Source of the DNA: DASRHY01 sp046765875
GTDB lineage: Bacteria; Actinomycetota; Actinomycetes; Propionibacteriales; Kribbellaceae
DNA length: 43,418 bases
NCBI GenBank assembly: GCA_046765875.1
Contig: JBKPSJ010000308.1
Span: forward strand, 1-43,418
Reading direction: 5' to 3'
Made by a program: the position numbers and the translations under genes. Shown here piece by piece: positions 7,059 through 15,695 of this stretch. How positions within the stretch are numbered: the stretch's first letter is position 1; each line of letters starts with the position of its first letter. The notes beneath the pieces are model-generated. The model ran no database searches. It was not told the DNA's origin and saw only the letters and a program-made list of their open reading frames with translations.

Positions 7059-8000
7059 ATGTCCAGAACCGCGGTCGTCGCCCTGGGCGGCAACGCCTTC
7101 ATCGGTGCCGGCCGGACCGGCACGTACGACGAGCAGACGCGCAACGTCGCCGAGATGGCCGAGACGGTCTGGGCACTACGCCAGGCCGGCTGGAACGTGG
7201 TAGTGGTGCACGGCAACGGCCCGCAGATCGGCAATCTGGCGATCCAGCAGGACGAGGGCGCGGCGCTCGTGCCAGCGCAGCCGCTGTTCAGCCTGGACGC
7301 GATGACGCAGGGCCAGCTCGGCAGCATGATCGCGATGGCGCTGCACGGGGCCGCCCGGCCGGACCGGCCGGAGATCGCCGCGCTCGTGACGCACGTCGTG
7401 GTATCGCTGGACGACCCGGACTTCGCCGTGCCGCACAAGCCGATCGGGCCGTTCTTCTCCGAGACCGACGCCCAACGGCTGGCGCAGGAGCGGAGCTGGC
7501 TGATGACCGAGGACTCCGGTCGTGGGTTCCGCCGCGTGGTGCCCTCGCCGGAGCCGTTGCAGATCGTCGAGGCGACGACCATTCGTACGCTGGTGGACTC
7601 CGGCGCGCTGGTGATCGCGGCCGGCGGTGGCGGCGTACCAGTGGTGTCCGGGCCGAACGGGTACATCGGCATCGACGCAGTGGTGGACAAGGACTACGCG
7701 GCGCAGGTGCTGGCCAGTTCGCTGGAGGCCGAGGCGCTGGTGATGCTGACCGGCGTAGCGCACGTGCTACTCGACTTCGGTACGCCGCAATCCCGAGCTG
7801 TGACCGAGTTGCCGGTCGACGAGGCGGAGCGGTACCTCAAGGAGGGACAGTTCCCCGAGGGGAGCATGGGCCCGAAGGTCCGGGCCGCGATCCGGTTCGT
7901 CCGCGGCGGCGGCCGGACCGCGGTGATCAGCTCCCCGGACGGAGCACTCGGTGCGCTCGCCGAGGAGGACACCGGCACCAGGATCGTGGCGGACTCGTGA
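7059..8000 (+). CDS. arcC: carbamate kinase (ArcC/AllK-type)
   Basis: 313 residues, the usual length. VVALGGNAF at the N-terminus and VVVHGNGPQIGNL near residue 47 are the amino-acid-kinase and carbamate-kinase signatures. AAGGGGVPVV near residue 187 and VDKDYAAQVLASSLEAEALVMLTGV near residues 207-231 complete the active site. It interconverts carbamoyl phosphate + ADP with carbamate + ATP, usually in the ATP-making direction. No arginine deiminase or ornithine carbamoyltransferase gene is nearby. The next gene is FdrA, so the carbamoyl phosphate probably comes from an AllFGH-type transcarbamoylation rather than from citrulline. The stop overlaps the FdrA start (TGATG). Confidence 0.93.
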   Translation: MSRTAVVALGGNAFIGAGRTGTYDEQTRNVAEMAETVWALRQAGWNVVVVHGNGPQIGNLAIQQDEGAALVPAQPLFSLDAMTQGQLGSMIAMALHGAARPDRPEIAALVTHVVVSLDDPDFAVPHKPIGPFFSETDAQRLAQERSWLMTEDSGRGFRRVVPSPEPLQIVEATTIRTLVDSGALVIAAGGGGVPVVSGPNGYIGIDAVVDKDYAAQVLASSLEAEALVMLTGVAHVLLDFGTPQSRAVTELPVDEAERYLKEGQFPEGSMGPKVRAAIRFVRGGGRTAVISSPDGALGALAEEDTGTRIVADS

Positions 8001-9478
8001 TGAGCTCGACCGGGGTCCGGGTGCTGCCGGACAGCTACGTCGACTCGGTACTGCAGATGGCCGGGACCCGGGCGATGACGGCCGAGCCCGGGGTCGAGTG
8101 GGCCGCGGCCGCGATGGGCACGCCGGCCAATCTCGAGACCCTGCACGACGAGGGCTTCGACATCGTTGCCGGCGCCAATGACCTCGTGCTGGCTGTGCGC
8201 GGCGCGGACGAGGAGATCGTCGAGTCGGCTCTCCGGGCGGCGGATGCAGCGATGTTCTCGGCGCGGCCAGCCGCCGAGCAGACGGAGTCGGTACGGACGC
8301 TGGCGCGGGCGGTCACACGCCAATCGGGCAGCAATGTCGCGATCGTTTCGGTGCCTGGTGACTACGCGGCTCTGGAGGCGCACAAGGCACTCTCGGCCGG
8401 GCTGGACGTGCTGCTGTTCAGCGACAACGTCCCGATCGAGCAGGAGATCAAGCTGAAGTCCCGGGCCGCTGAGCTTGGCCGGCTGGTGATGGGGCCCGGA
8501 GCGGGGACCGCCGTACTCGGCGGCACCGGTCTCGGGTTCGCCAACGTCGTCAAGCCCGGCCGAGTAGGCGTAGTCGCCGCGGCGGGGACCGGCGCTCAGG
8601 AGGTGATGTGCCTGCTCGACCGCTGGGGTGCGGGCGTGTCGGCCGTCATCGGCCTCGGCGGCCGGGACCTGTCCGACGCCGTGGGCGGCCGGATGGCGCT
8701 CCAGGCGATCGATGCCCTGCGCAACGACCCCGGAACCGATGTGATCCTGCTGGTCTCGAAGCCGCCGGCGCCGTCGGTGGCCGACGCGGTCGTCGCCGCG
8801 GCCGGCGACACTCCGCTCGTCACCGCGATGATCGGAGTGAGCGGCACCCTGGAGAGCGGCGTGCTGGCGACTCTGGACCTCCTCGGGCTGCCACGCCCGG
8901 ACGTCGTCGGCGATCTGCCCGACCAGGTTGCCGGAGTCCTTCAAAGGCTCGGCGAGGACCGGCGTACGGTCCATGGGCTCTACTCGGGCGGCACGCTGTG
9001 CTACGAGGCGCAGGTGGTGCTGTCCGGACTCATCGGGTCGGTCTACTCGAACGCCCCGCTGGACAAGACGTACGGGCCACCCTTCCCGGCGGACGCCTCG
9101 GTCTGCCTCGACCTCGGCGAGGAGGAGTACACCGCCGGGCGACCGCATCCGATGATCGACCCCGCCGCCCGGATCGACCTCCTGCGCGCCCAGACCTCGG
9201 AGCCCGGCGTCGCGGTGGTGTTGCTCGACGTCGTCCTCGGGTACGGCTCGCACCCGGACCCGGCCGGTGCGCTCGCACCCGTCTGCGCCGAGGTCATGCG
9301 CGACGGCGGCCCGCAGATCGTGGCCTACTGCCTCGGCACCGACGCCGACCCCCAGGGCCTGCAGGCTCAGCGCCAGGCACTGCGCAACGTGGGCTGCATC
9401 GTCACCGAGACAGCCGCCCGGGCCGCACTGGCCGCCGGCGCCATCGCCCTGCGCGACCCCTCCGTCGTCACCCGGTGA
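8000..9478 (+). CDS. fdrA: FdrA-family protein (AllF-like, acyl-CoA-synthetase fold)
   Basis: 492 residues from the ATG at 8000, overlapping the kinase stop; a GTG three bases earlier is an alternative. The layout is that of FdrA: an N-terminal ferredoxin-like part, then a succinyl-CoA-synthetase-alpha-like domain with LVMGPGAGTAVLGGTGLGF, VVAAAGTGAQEVMCLLDRWG and VSAVIGLGGRDLSDAVGGRM near residues 165-230, and a C-terminal ligase-like domain (VHGLYSGGTLCYEAQVVL). In allantoin-fermenting bacteria FdrA (AllF) is one of three proteins that convert oxalurate + phosphate to oxamate + carbamoyl phosphate. The adjacent carbamate kinase, the DUF1116 gene that ends inside this one, and the DUF2877 start at the window edge fit that system. 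No allantoin-pathway enzymes are in the window, so the substrate may differ. Confidence 0.88.
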   Translation: MSSTGVRVLPDSYVDSVLQMAGTRAMTAEPGVEWAAAAMGTPANLETLHDEGFDIVAGANDLVLAVRGADEEIVESALRAADAAMFSARPAAEQTESVRTLARAVTRQSGSNVAIVSVPGDYAALEAHKALSAGLDVLLFSDNVPIEQEIKLKSRAAELGRLVMGPGAGTAVLGGTGLGFANVVKPGRVGVVAAAGTGAQEVMCLLDRWGAGVSAVIGLGGRDLSDAVGGRMALQAIDALRNDPGTDVILLVSKPPAPSVADAVVAAAGDTPLVTAMIGVSGTLESGVLATLDLLGLPRPDVVGDLPDQVAGVLQRLGEDRRTVHGLYSGGTLCYEAQVVLSGLIGSVYSNAPLDKTYGPPFPADASVCLDLGEEEYTAGRPHPMIDPAARIDLLRAQTSEPGVAVVLLDVVLGYGSHPDPAGALAPVCAEVMRDGGPQIVAYCLGTDADPQGLQAQRQALRNVGCIVTETAARAALAAGAIALRDPSVVTR

Positions 9479-10853
9479 CGCGGCGATCGAGGTCCAGAAG
9501 GGCGTCCGCGAAACAGTCGAGCGGTGCCGTGGCGACTCCGGCTCCGACCTGGCCGCTGCCGTCGCTGGCGTGCAGGATCCCGGTCGTCACCTTCGGCGTG
9601 CTGCCCAGCTCGACCACCTTGCGTACGTCGACCCCGACCGGAGTGCCGCGGAAGTCCATCACGGGAAGCTTGAATCGCGTGCTTTCCGCCGTACAGATGT
9701 CGGCCATCTGCTCGGTCGCCCGGCGCGCGTCCGCCATCGTCCCGCCCACGAACGCGGCCACCGCCGGCGATCCGGCCGCCGCCGCTCCTCCGAGCCCGAC
9801 CAGTTCGAGTACGGCGCTGTCGCCGATGTCGGGCGCACTGGTGTCCGGGCCCTGTCCCGGGTTGTACATCGCCTCCTGAACCGGCGGGGCTGCACCGATC
9901 GCCCAGCGTCCGGACCCGGCCAGCCGGACCCCGAAGGTCGTACCGTTGCGCGCCATCGTCGTCACGATGCTTGCCTCGGGCACCTTCTCCGCCCAGGTCG
10001 TCACCGCCTTCGCCCCGGCCATCGCGATCGTCAGGTAGAACAAGTGGTTGCCCGCCAGGAACTCCGCCGTCGCGACACCGGCCGAGCCGTCGGCAGCGAC
10101 CAGGCCGGGCAGCCAGGTACGGGCCAGCAGGTTCGTCGTCGCCTGGGTACGCAGGTGCAGGTCGTCGCCCATCTGTACGCCCTGAGCGGCGAACCCGAAG
10201 ATGTCCAACGGTTCCCGGCTGCGAATCACCCAGGCCAGCACGGGAGCGGCGACGTCGCGCAGGAATCGCAGCCGCTCGATCGCCGCCGGGGTCTCGCGCC
10301 CGAACCAGGCCACCTCGCCCGGCCCCTGGCTCACCGGCGCGTATGCCCGGCTCTCGTCGGTCTCGACCACGTACGCCGGTGCCGTCGGGCCGATCGCACT
10401 GGCCATCGGCACGACCATGCCGTGCTCGTTCGCCGGCGACAGCTCGACGTCTCCGGCAGTCAGCAGCGCGTCGGCACCCTCGACGTCGGACGCCCATCCC
10501 TCTGCCACCACCGCCGCCCGCACCGACCGGCGCAACGGGTCGCACACGTCGTCCCAGGAGATAGCGGGTCCGCAGTGCAGCAGCATCCGCTCGCCGACGT
10601 CCGGGACGACCTCACGTGTCGGTCGTACGTCGGTCAGCAGTGGTCGGCCGGTGTCGAGCCGTCGTACAACCTCGGCGTTCGCCCGCTCGATCCGGTCGTT
10701 CCCGTAGAGCCGGGTAAGCGCGGCCACCAGCGCGGGATCCCCGCCGGCCGGGATCCGCCAGTCGACGTGCTCGACCGGCCGGCCCTGCGCTCGTACGGCA
10801 TCGGCGAACAGCGACAGGCCGACGTTGACGACACGGACATCAGTCGGCAGCAT
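9468..10853 (-). CDS. DUF1116 protein (AllG/YlbE-like)
   Basis: 461 residues from the ATG at 10853, which has GGAG six bases upstream; the GTG at 10889 is less likely because it lies inside the palindromic operator. The family hallmark is LLHCGPAISWDDVCDPLRRSVRAAVVAEGWA near residue 80 (the H-x-G-P-P/A-I-x-W and E-G-W-A pattern). It runs tail-to-tail with FdrA, overlapping by 11 bases. In the E. coli system YlbE (AllG) is a subunit of oxamate carbamoyltransferase with FdrA and YlbF (DUF2877). It is unusual that this subunit is convergent with FdrA instead of in one operon, while the DUF2877 subunit sits some 8 kb away beyond the sulfonate genes. Confidence 0.85.
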   Translation of the reverse strand: MLPTDVRVVNVGLSLFADAVRAQGRPVEHVDWRIPAGGDPALVAALTRLYGNDRIERANAEVVRRLDTGRPLLTDVRPTREVVPDVGERMLLHCGPAISWDDVCDPLRRSVRAAVVAEGWASDVEGADALLTAGDVELSPANEHGMVVPMASAIGPTAPAYVVETDESRAYAPVSQGPGEVAWFGRETPAAIERLRFLRDVAAPVLAWVIRSREPLDIFGFAAQGVQMGDDLHLRTQATTNLLARTWLPGLVAADGSAGVATAEFLAGNHLFYLTIAMAGAKAVTTWAEKVPEASIVTTMARNGTTFGVRLAGSGRWAIGAAPPVQEAMYNPGQGPDTSAPDIGDSAVLELVGLGGAAAAGSPAVAAFVGGTMADARRATEQMADICTAESTRFKLPVMDFRGTPVGVDVRKVVELGSTPKVTTGILHASDGSGQVGAGVATAPLDCFADALLDLDRRVTG

Positions 10854-10887
10854 GGCACGCTCCATCTGCGATGGTGAATAGCCAAAC

Positions 10888-10895
10888 ACTATAGT
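10888..10895. promoter_or_regulatory. ACTATAGT palindrome upstream of the DUF1116 gene
   Basis: This is the third copy of the 8-bp palindrome, reading TACTATAGTG on the minus strand. It lies between the stop of the AfsR-type regulator (10899) and the DUF1116 start (10853). The contained TATAGT could be the -10 box of the DUF1116 promoter. Confidence 0.65.
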
Positions 10896-10898
10896 AAA

Positions 10899-13800
10899 TT
10901 ACGCGTGGGCCAGCCGGCCGCGGGTTGCGAAGAGCTCGCGCAGGTCTGCGGGCAGGGTGGCGGCGATCCGGTCGACGGCGGCGCGGCGGGCGGCGGGCGT
11001 ACCGAGCTCGGCGGTGATCAGATCCGAGCCGACCACGGAGGCGACCTCGGCGGCCTCCTGCGGCCTGCCGAGGTGGTGCAGGGCGAGCGCCTCGTACTTC
11101 CGCGACGAGTGCAGCCGGGACCGCACCAGCAACTCCTCTGCACACGACGGGTCTAGCCGGGTCCGCATCTCCAGCATCCGCAGCAGCGCCCGGGGCCGGA
11201 ACGGCAGCGACCGGTCCAGCATCGGCAGCGCCCGGCCGACCAGCTCGGCGGCGGTGTCCGGCGCACCGGCGGCTAGCTCGCAGTCGGCCAGCGCCAGCAG
11301 GGCGTGCAGCTCCTGTTCAAGTTCGAGCGCGCCGCCGCCGCGGTGCGCCAGCTCGATCGCCTGCTCGGCGTGGTCCCGGGCCCGGCCGAGGTCGCCGATC
11401 TCCCGCCACAGCCAGGAGCTGGTCGAGTGGATGCCGGCCCGGTAGTAGTGCACGTCGTACTCCTGGGTCAGCCGCAGCGCCCGGTCGAACGCGCGCAGCG
11501 CGCCATCGAGGTCACCGAGGTCACCGCGAGCCAGCCCGGTGAAGAACAATGCCTGCAGCAACAACCTGAACTCGCCCGTACGCCGGCTGAGCACGACGGC
11601 CCGCTCGAGCACCGCCTTCGCCTCGGCGAACCGGTCCATGTGCTGCAGCAGTGCCCCGCGGTACGCCAGCACCATCGCGGTCGTCGGCTCGTCGGACTCG
11701 GTCTGCAGCGCCTTCTCGTACGCGGCGGCCGCGCCGTCGTAGTCGCCGTCCCAGTGCCGGACCCGGCCGACCAGCAACAGCGAGCTCGGCAGGGCGGCAG
11801 GTGCCGCGGCGGCGGACTCGGCCAGATGGCTGGCCCGTTCGGCGAGATCCGTGGCGGCCATCGCGTTACGGGCGTACAGCGCGGTCCAGCCGAGCTGTTC
11901 CAGGGCGTGCGCCTCGAGGTCCTCGTCCCCGAGCCGGCGCGCGATCTCGATCGCGGCCTCGCAGTCGCGCTTGGCCGGGTCCAGATGCCCGAGGTCGTCG
12001 CGGATCTGGGCCCGGCGCAGGTAGATCCGGCCCTCCAGCAGCTGGTCGCCGGCCTTGGTGGCGCACGCGAGCGCCTCGCGTAGCAACCGCTCGGCGTCGG
12101 TGTTGGCGAAGTCCAGATGCGCCTTCTCCGCGGCCTGCCGCCAGGCCTGCGCGGCGGCCGCCCAGTCTCCGGCGCCGACGTACTGGTGTGCCGCGGCCTC
12201 GGGCTGGTCGGCCAGCAGCTTGGCCGCGCGGCGGTGCCGGCTGGCCTGCAGCGGCCGGGGCATCGTGGCGTACGCGACCTTGCGGACGATGTCGTTGGCG
12301 AACCTGAACATGTCGCCCTGCTCGGTCAGCAGGCCGTCGTGCAGCGCCCTGGTCGCCGCCCGGCTGAGCCGTTCGGCGTTGCCGCCGGTCAGCGCCGCCA
12401 CGTCGTCGAGCGAGAACGCGTCGCCGAGGACGGACCCGAGTTGCAGGAAGATCCGCGCGTCGTCCCCGACGGCCGCCAGCCGGGCGTCGACGGTCGACTG
12501 CAACGACTCCGGAATGTGCGGCTCCAGTCCGCTGTCGCCGCTGCGCCGGCCGTGCCGGATCAGCTCGGTCACGAACAGCGGGGACCCGCCGGTCCACTCG
12601 TACAGCTTGTCCGCCGGGTACCGCACCCCAGCCGCCGCCACCATCGCCAGTACGTCGGACCGCGACAGCCGGTCGAGCCGGATGACCCTGGCGACATCGG
12701 TCAGTACCGACGTACGAGGTGGGGTCGCCGCCGTCCGCTCGGCCGCGACCACGAGTACGCGGTGACCGGACAGCCGCGAGGCGAGGAAGTGCAGGGCCTC
12801 GACGGTCGACTGGCCCGCGTTCTGCAGGTCGTCGACGACCAGCAGCAGCGGCCGTCGCTCGCCGACCCGGGACAGGAAGACCGTCATCGCCTCCACGCTG
12901 CGGCGGTGTTCGATCTCCGCACCCGCCCGCAGGTACCCGACCGGGCCGACGGCACGAGCGAGTTCCGGCACGATCTGGCTCAAGGTGCCAAGCCACTCGT
13001 CGCCGAAGGCGCGTACCGAGGCGAGATCGAACCGCGCCGCGATCCGGCCGAGCGCCTCGGCCAGCGGCTGCAGGTACAGCGACCGCTCGGCCTCGAAGGC
13101 GCTGGTCCCGACGGCCAGACCACCGGTCCGTTCCACCTCGACGGTGAGCGCTGACAATAATGCCGTCTTGCCGATCCCGGTCTCGCCCAGCACCAGCGCG
13201 ACGCCGCCGTGCCCACCGCATGTGGCGGACCACAGCCCGAGCAGCGTACGGAGCTCGTCGTCGCGGCCGACCAGGACGGACCGCACCGGCGGCGTGCCGT
13301 CTTCGCCGGCCCGGTCCGGCACGTTTGCCGAGAGCAACGAGTTGTAGAGCTGCGTGGACTGCGGGGACGGTCCGGCGCCGAGCTCGGTGGACAGCGCCTC
13401 TCGCAGCGACTCGTAGACACGCAGCGCGGCGGCCTGCTGTCCGGTGGCGGCGTATGCCCGCATCAAGGCCCGGGCGGCGGCCTCGTCCAGCGGGTCCGCG
13501 GCCATGGCCTCGCCCGCCGCCTCGATCGCGGCCGGGTACTGGTGCAGCGCCAGTGCCGACTCCCACCCCGACGACCTCGCCCTGCGCAGTAGTTGCGCGG
13601 CACGCCGGCGTACGTCATCGACCCAGGGCGCATCTGGTTCGCCGGCCAGCGGTACACCGGCCGTAAGGATCCGAACGGCCTGTTCGGCTGCGACGGCGGC
13701 ATACGCGGGTTGTGCCGACCTGAGCTGCCGTTCGGCGGTGATGGTGAGCTGCTCGGCGGCATGCAGGTCGACGATCGTGGCGTCGTCGCGGACCAGGGTG

Positions 13801-14066
13801 TAGCCACTGCTGCCGCCGTCGACCCGGCCGGGCCCGAGGCTGTGCCGCAGCCTGCTGACCAGAGTGGCGATTCCGCGTTCGGGCCGCTCCGGAGCGTCAC
13901 CATCCCAGAGCAGCTCGACCAGCTCGTCGACACCGACGAATCGGCCCTGACGAACGGCCAGGATCTTCAGCAGCCGGACCGCACGACCACCGGGGATCGG
14001 CGAGTCGAGCGACCCCACCGCCTCGAAGCGGCCGATGAGGGTGAGCCGAAGCTCGCGATCGGCCAC
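10899..14066 (-). CDS. AfsR/SARP-type regulator with BTAD, AAA ATPase and TPR domains
   Basis: 1055 residues from a GTG at 14066 (VADRELRLTLIGRFEAVG); I see no strong ribosome site, so a leaderless message is possible. Residues 1-100 are an OmpR-type winged helix (GGRAVRLLKILAVRQGRFVGVDELVELLW), about 100-245 a bacterial transcriptional activation domain, and about 280-600 an AAA/ORC-type ATPase with Walker A GETGIGKTALL near residue 295 and Walker B LLLVVDD near 407. The rest is helical TPR-type sequence (QLGWTALYARNAMAATDLAERA and similar). Such proteins activate secondary-metabolism or catabolic clusters, binding direct heptamer repeats. It is next to, and on the same strand as, the DUF1116 gene. 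It may control the region, although the palindromic site is not a typical target for this class. Confidence 0.9.
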   Translation of the reverse strand: MADRELRLTLIGRFEAVGSLDSPIPGGRAVRLLKILAVRQGRFVGVDELVELLWDGDAPERPERGIATLVSRLRHSLGPGRVDGGSSGYTLVRDDATIVDLHAAEQLTITAERQLRSAQPAYAAVAAEQAVRILTAGVPLAGEPDAPWVDDVRRRAAQLLRRARSSGWESALALHQYPAAIEAAGEAMAADPLDEAAARALMRAYAATGQQAAALRVYESLREALSTELGAGPSPQSTQLYNSLLSANVPDRAGEDGTPPVRSVLVGRDDELRTLLGLWSATCGGHGGVALVLGETGIGKTALLSALTVEVERTGGLAVGTSAFEAERSLYLQPLAEALGRIAARFDLASVRAFGDEWLGTLSQIVPELARAVGPVGYLRAGAEIEHRRSVEAMTVFLSRVGERRPLLLVVDDLQNAGQSTVEALHFLASRLSGHRVLVVAAERTAATPPRTSVLTDVARVIRLDRLSRSDVLAMVAAAGVRYPADKLYEWTGGSPLFVTELIRHGRRSGDSGLEPHIPESLQSTVDARLAAVGDDARIFLQLGSVLGDAFSLDDVAALTGGNAERLSRAATRALHDGLLTEQGDMFRFANDIVRKVAYATMPRPLQASRHRRAAKLLADQPEAAAHQYVGAGDWAAAAQAWRQAAEKAHLDFANTDAERLLREALACATKAGDQLLEGRIYLRRAQIRDDLGHLDPAKRDCEAAIEIARRLGDEDLEAHALEQLGWTALYARNAMAATDLAERASHLAESAAAAPAALPSSLLLVGRVRHWDGDYDGAAAAYEKALQTESDEPTTAMVLAYRGALLQHMDRFAEAKAVLERAVVLSRRTGEFRLLLQALFFTGLARGDLGDLDGALRAFDRALRLTQEYDVHYYRAGIHSTSSWLWREIGDLGRARDHAEQAIELAHRGGGALELEQELHALLALADCELAAGAPDTAAELVGRALPMLDRSLPFRPRALLRMLEMRTRLDPSCAEELLVRSRLHSSRKYEALALHHLGRPQEAAEVASVVGSDLITAELGTPAARRAAVDRIAATLPADLRELFATRGRLAHA

Positions 14067-14076
14067 CCGGGTCAGT

Positions 14077-14421
14077 CTACGCGGGACGGACCTGTTCGGA
14101 GCCCTCGCAACGTGCACGCAGAGCGACGTCGGTGGCCAGCGCGAACGCCCGCATCGCGGCGTCCGGGTCAGGCCAGGCGTGCTGCGCGCAGAACTCAAGC
14201 CATAACGCCGGCGGCACCACGTCGGCGGTCGAATAGTCCAGCTCGTGCCAGGTCACCGCGAGCTCGATCAGGTCGAGCAATGCCGCCTGATCCGTGCCGA
14301 CCTCGAGCAGCCGGTCGTGGTGCCCGGCCAGCCTGCCGCCGAAACCGCACCGCCCGCCGCACCGCATCAGAGTCACGACGTCGGACCGCTGTCGTACAGA
14401 ACGTTCCATACCGGCCATCAC
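14077..14421 (-). CDS. hypothetical small protein upstream of the AfsR-type gene
   Basis: Up to 114 residues (MMAGMERSVRQRSDVVTLM); the true start may be the ATG at 14409. The stop is 10 bases before the regulator's start, so the two could be co-transcribed. The C-terminal half looks like a real helical protein (LLDLIELAVTWHELDYSTAD, ALWLEFCAQHAWPDPDAAM), while the middle has CGGRCGFGG with two cysteines. I recognise no family. It fills the gap between the regulator and ddl. Confidence 0.45.
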   Translation of the reverse strand: MMAGMERSVRQRSDVVTLMRCGGRCGFGGRLAGHHDRLLEVGTDQAALLDLIELAVTWHELDYSTADVVPPALWLEFCAQHAWPDPDAAMRAFALATDVALRARCEGSEQVRPA

Positions 14422-14477
14422 CCCCGGGGTCCGCCTTAGGGCTTAGGCCCCCACAGTGTCGCGCGGTGTTGCGCGAG

Positions 14478-14497
14478 TGTTGCAGCGCCGTGCAACA
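14478..14497 (-). terminator. small hairpin just past ddl
   Basis: TGTTGCA and TGCAACA form a 7-bp stem around a 6-base loop, starting five bases beyond the ddl stop codon. There is no T-run, so this is a weak terminator candidate. Confidence 0.3.
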
Positions 14498-14501
14498 GGG
14501 C

Positions 14502-15617
14502 TCAGCGCAGCCCGGTCGGCCTTTCCAGAGCGAGTTGCAGCAGGCGCTCGACCAAGGCGGCGTAGTCGATGCCGGACGCGGCCCACAGCCTCGGGAACAT
14601 CGAGGTCGGGGTGAAGCCGGGCATGGTATTGATCTCGTTGATGATCACCCGGCCGTCGGCGTCGAGGAAGAAGTCGACCCGTGCCAGGCCCTCCCCCTCG
14701 ATCGCGTCGAACGCGGTCAGCGCCTGCGCCTGGATCTGCGCGACGGTCTCCTCCGGCAGGCCGGCCGGCACCGTCAGCGCGACGTACTCCTCGCCCTCGG
14801 GCAGGTACTTGGTCTCGAAGTCATAGAACTCGTGCCCACCACCGCCGTCGACCGCGACCTCGCCGCACACGCTGACGTCCGGCGCGGCACCGCCGAGTCC
14901 GCCGAGGACGCCGACCTCGATCTCGCGCGGCTCGTTCGCCGAGGCCTCGACGATCACCTTCGGGTCGTGCCGCTGCGCCTCGGCGATCGCGTCGTCCAGC
15001 CCGTCGGGGTCGCTCACCCTGCTCACGCCCAGGCTCGACCCGCCGCGGCAGGGCTTGACGAACACCGGATACCCGAGCTTGTCGACCGCCGCCCGGCAGG
15101 CCAGCTCGTCCCGGTTCCAGTCGCGGGCGCGGATCACGACGTACGGGACGACCTCGAGCCCGGCGGCCTCGAACACGACCTTCATGTAGTGCTTGTCCAT
15201 GCCGAGCGCGCTGGACAGCACGCCGGCCCCGACGTACCGCATCCCGGTCATCTCGAGCAGGCCCTGGATCGTGCCGTCCTCGCCGAACGGCCCGTGCAGC
15301 AGCGGGAGTACCACATCGACATCACCGAGCGTGCGCGGCACCTCACCGGGCTCACCCACGACCAGTTCGCGGATGCCGCCGAACAACACCGGCAGCGCGC
15401 CGCTGTCGACCTCGGGCAACTTCCCGTCGGTGAGCGACAGCCGTTCCGGATCACCGGCGTCGAGCACCCACCGGCCGTCGGTGCTGATCCCGACCGGCAC
15501 CACGTCGTACTTGTCCCGGTCGATCACCCGGAGTACGCCGGCCGCGGTCACGCACGAGATCGCATGCTCGCTGGACCGGCCGCCGAACACGACGGCCACC
15601 CTCGGCTTCCGCTCCAT
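14502..15617 (-). CDS. ddl: D-alanine-D-alanine ligase
   Basis: 371 residues from the ATG at 15617 (MERKPRVAVVFGGRSSEHAISC), the typical length; an open frame continues upstream to 15662 without good coding character. VVFGGRSSEHAIS at the N-terminus, LPLLHGPFGEDGTIQGLLEMTGM near residue 110, the ATP-grasp segment YPVFVKPCRGGSSLGVSRV near 185 and the metal-binding end VIINEINTMPGFTPTSMFPRLW near 335 are all intact. It makes the D-Ala-D-Ala dipeptide for peptidoglycan precursors in the cytoplasm. In many actinomycetes ddl follows gpsA. Here gpsA lies 5.2 kb to the right on the same strand, so the pair seems to have been separated by an insert. Confidence 0.95.
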   Translation of the reverse strand: MERKPRVAVVFGGRSSEHAISCVTAAGVLRVIDRDKYDVVPVGISTDGRWVLDAGDPERLSLTDGKLPEVDSGALPVLFGGIRELVVGEPGEVPRTLGDVDVVLPLLHGPFGEDGTIQGLLEMTGMRYVGAGVLSSALGMDKHYMKVVFEAAGLEVVPYVVIRARDWNRDELACRAAVDKLGYPVFVKPCRGGSSLGVSRVSDPDGLDDAIAEAQRHDPKVIVEASANEPREIEVGVLGGLGGAAPDVSVCGEVAVDGGGGHEFYDFETKYLPEGEEYVALTVPAGLPEETVAQIQAQALTAFDAIEGEGLARVDFFLDADGRVIINEINTMPGFTPTSMFPRLWAASGIDYAALVERLLQLALERPTGLR

Positions 15618-15695
15618 CCCATCCACCCCAGCGACCCTAGACCCCAAGATATCCACAGGCACCGCCGGACCCGTCCGGAAACCGGTCGATCGGAT

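Noticed and set aside
8000..9478. FdrA as a succinyl-CoA synthetase alpha subunit
   Set aside because: The three-part FdrA layout and its DUF1116 and carbamate kinase neighbours point to the carbamoyl-transfer system; no beta subunit gene is present.
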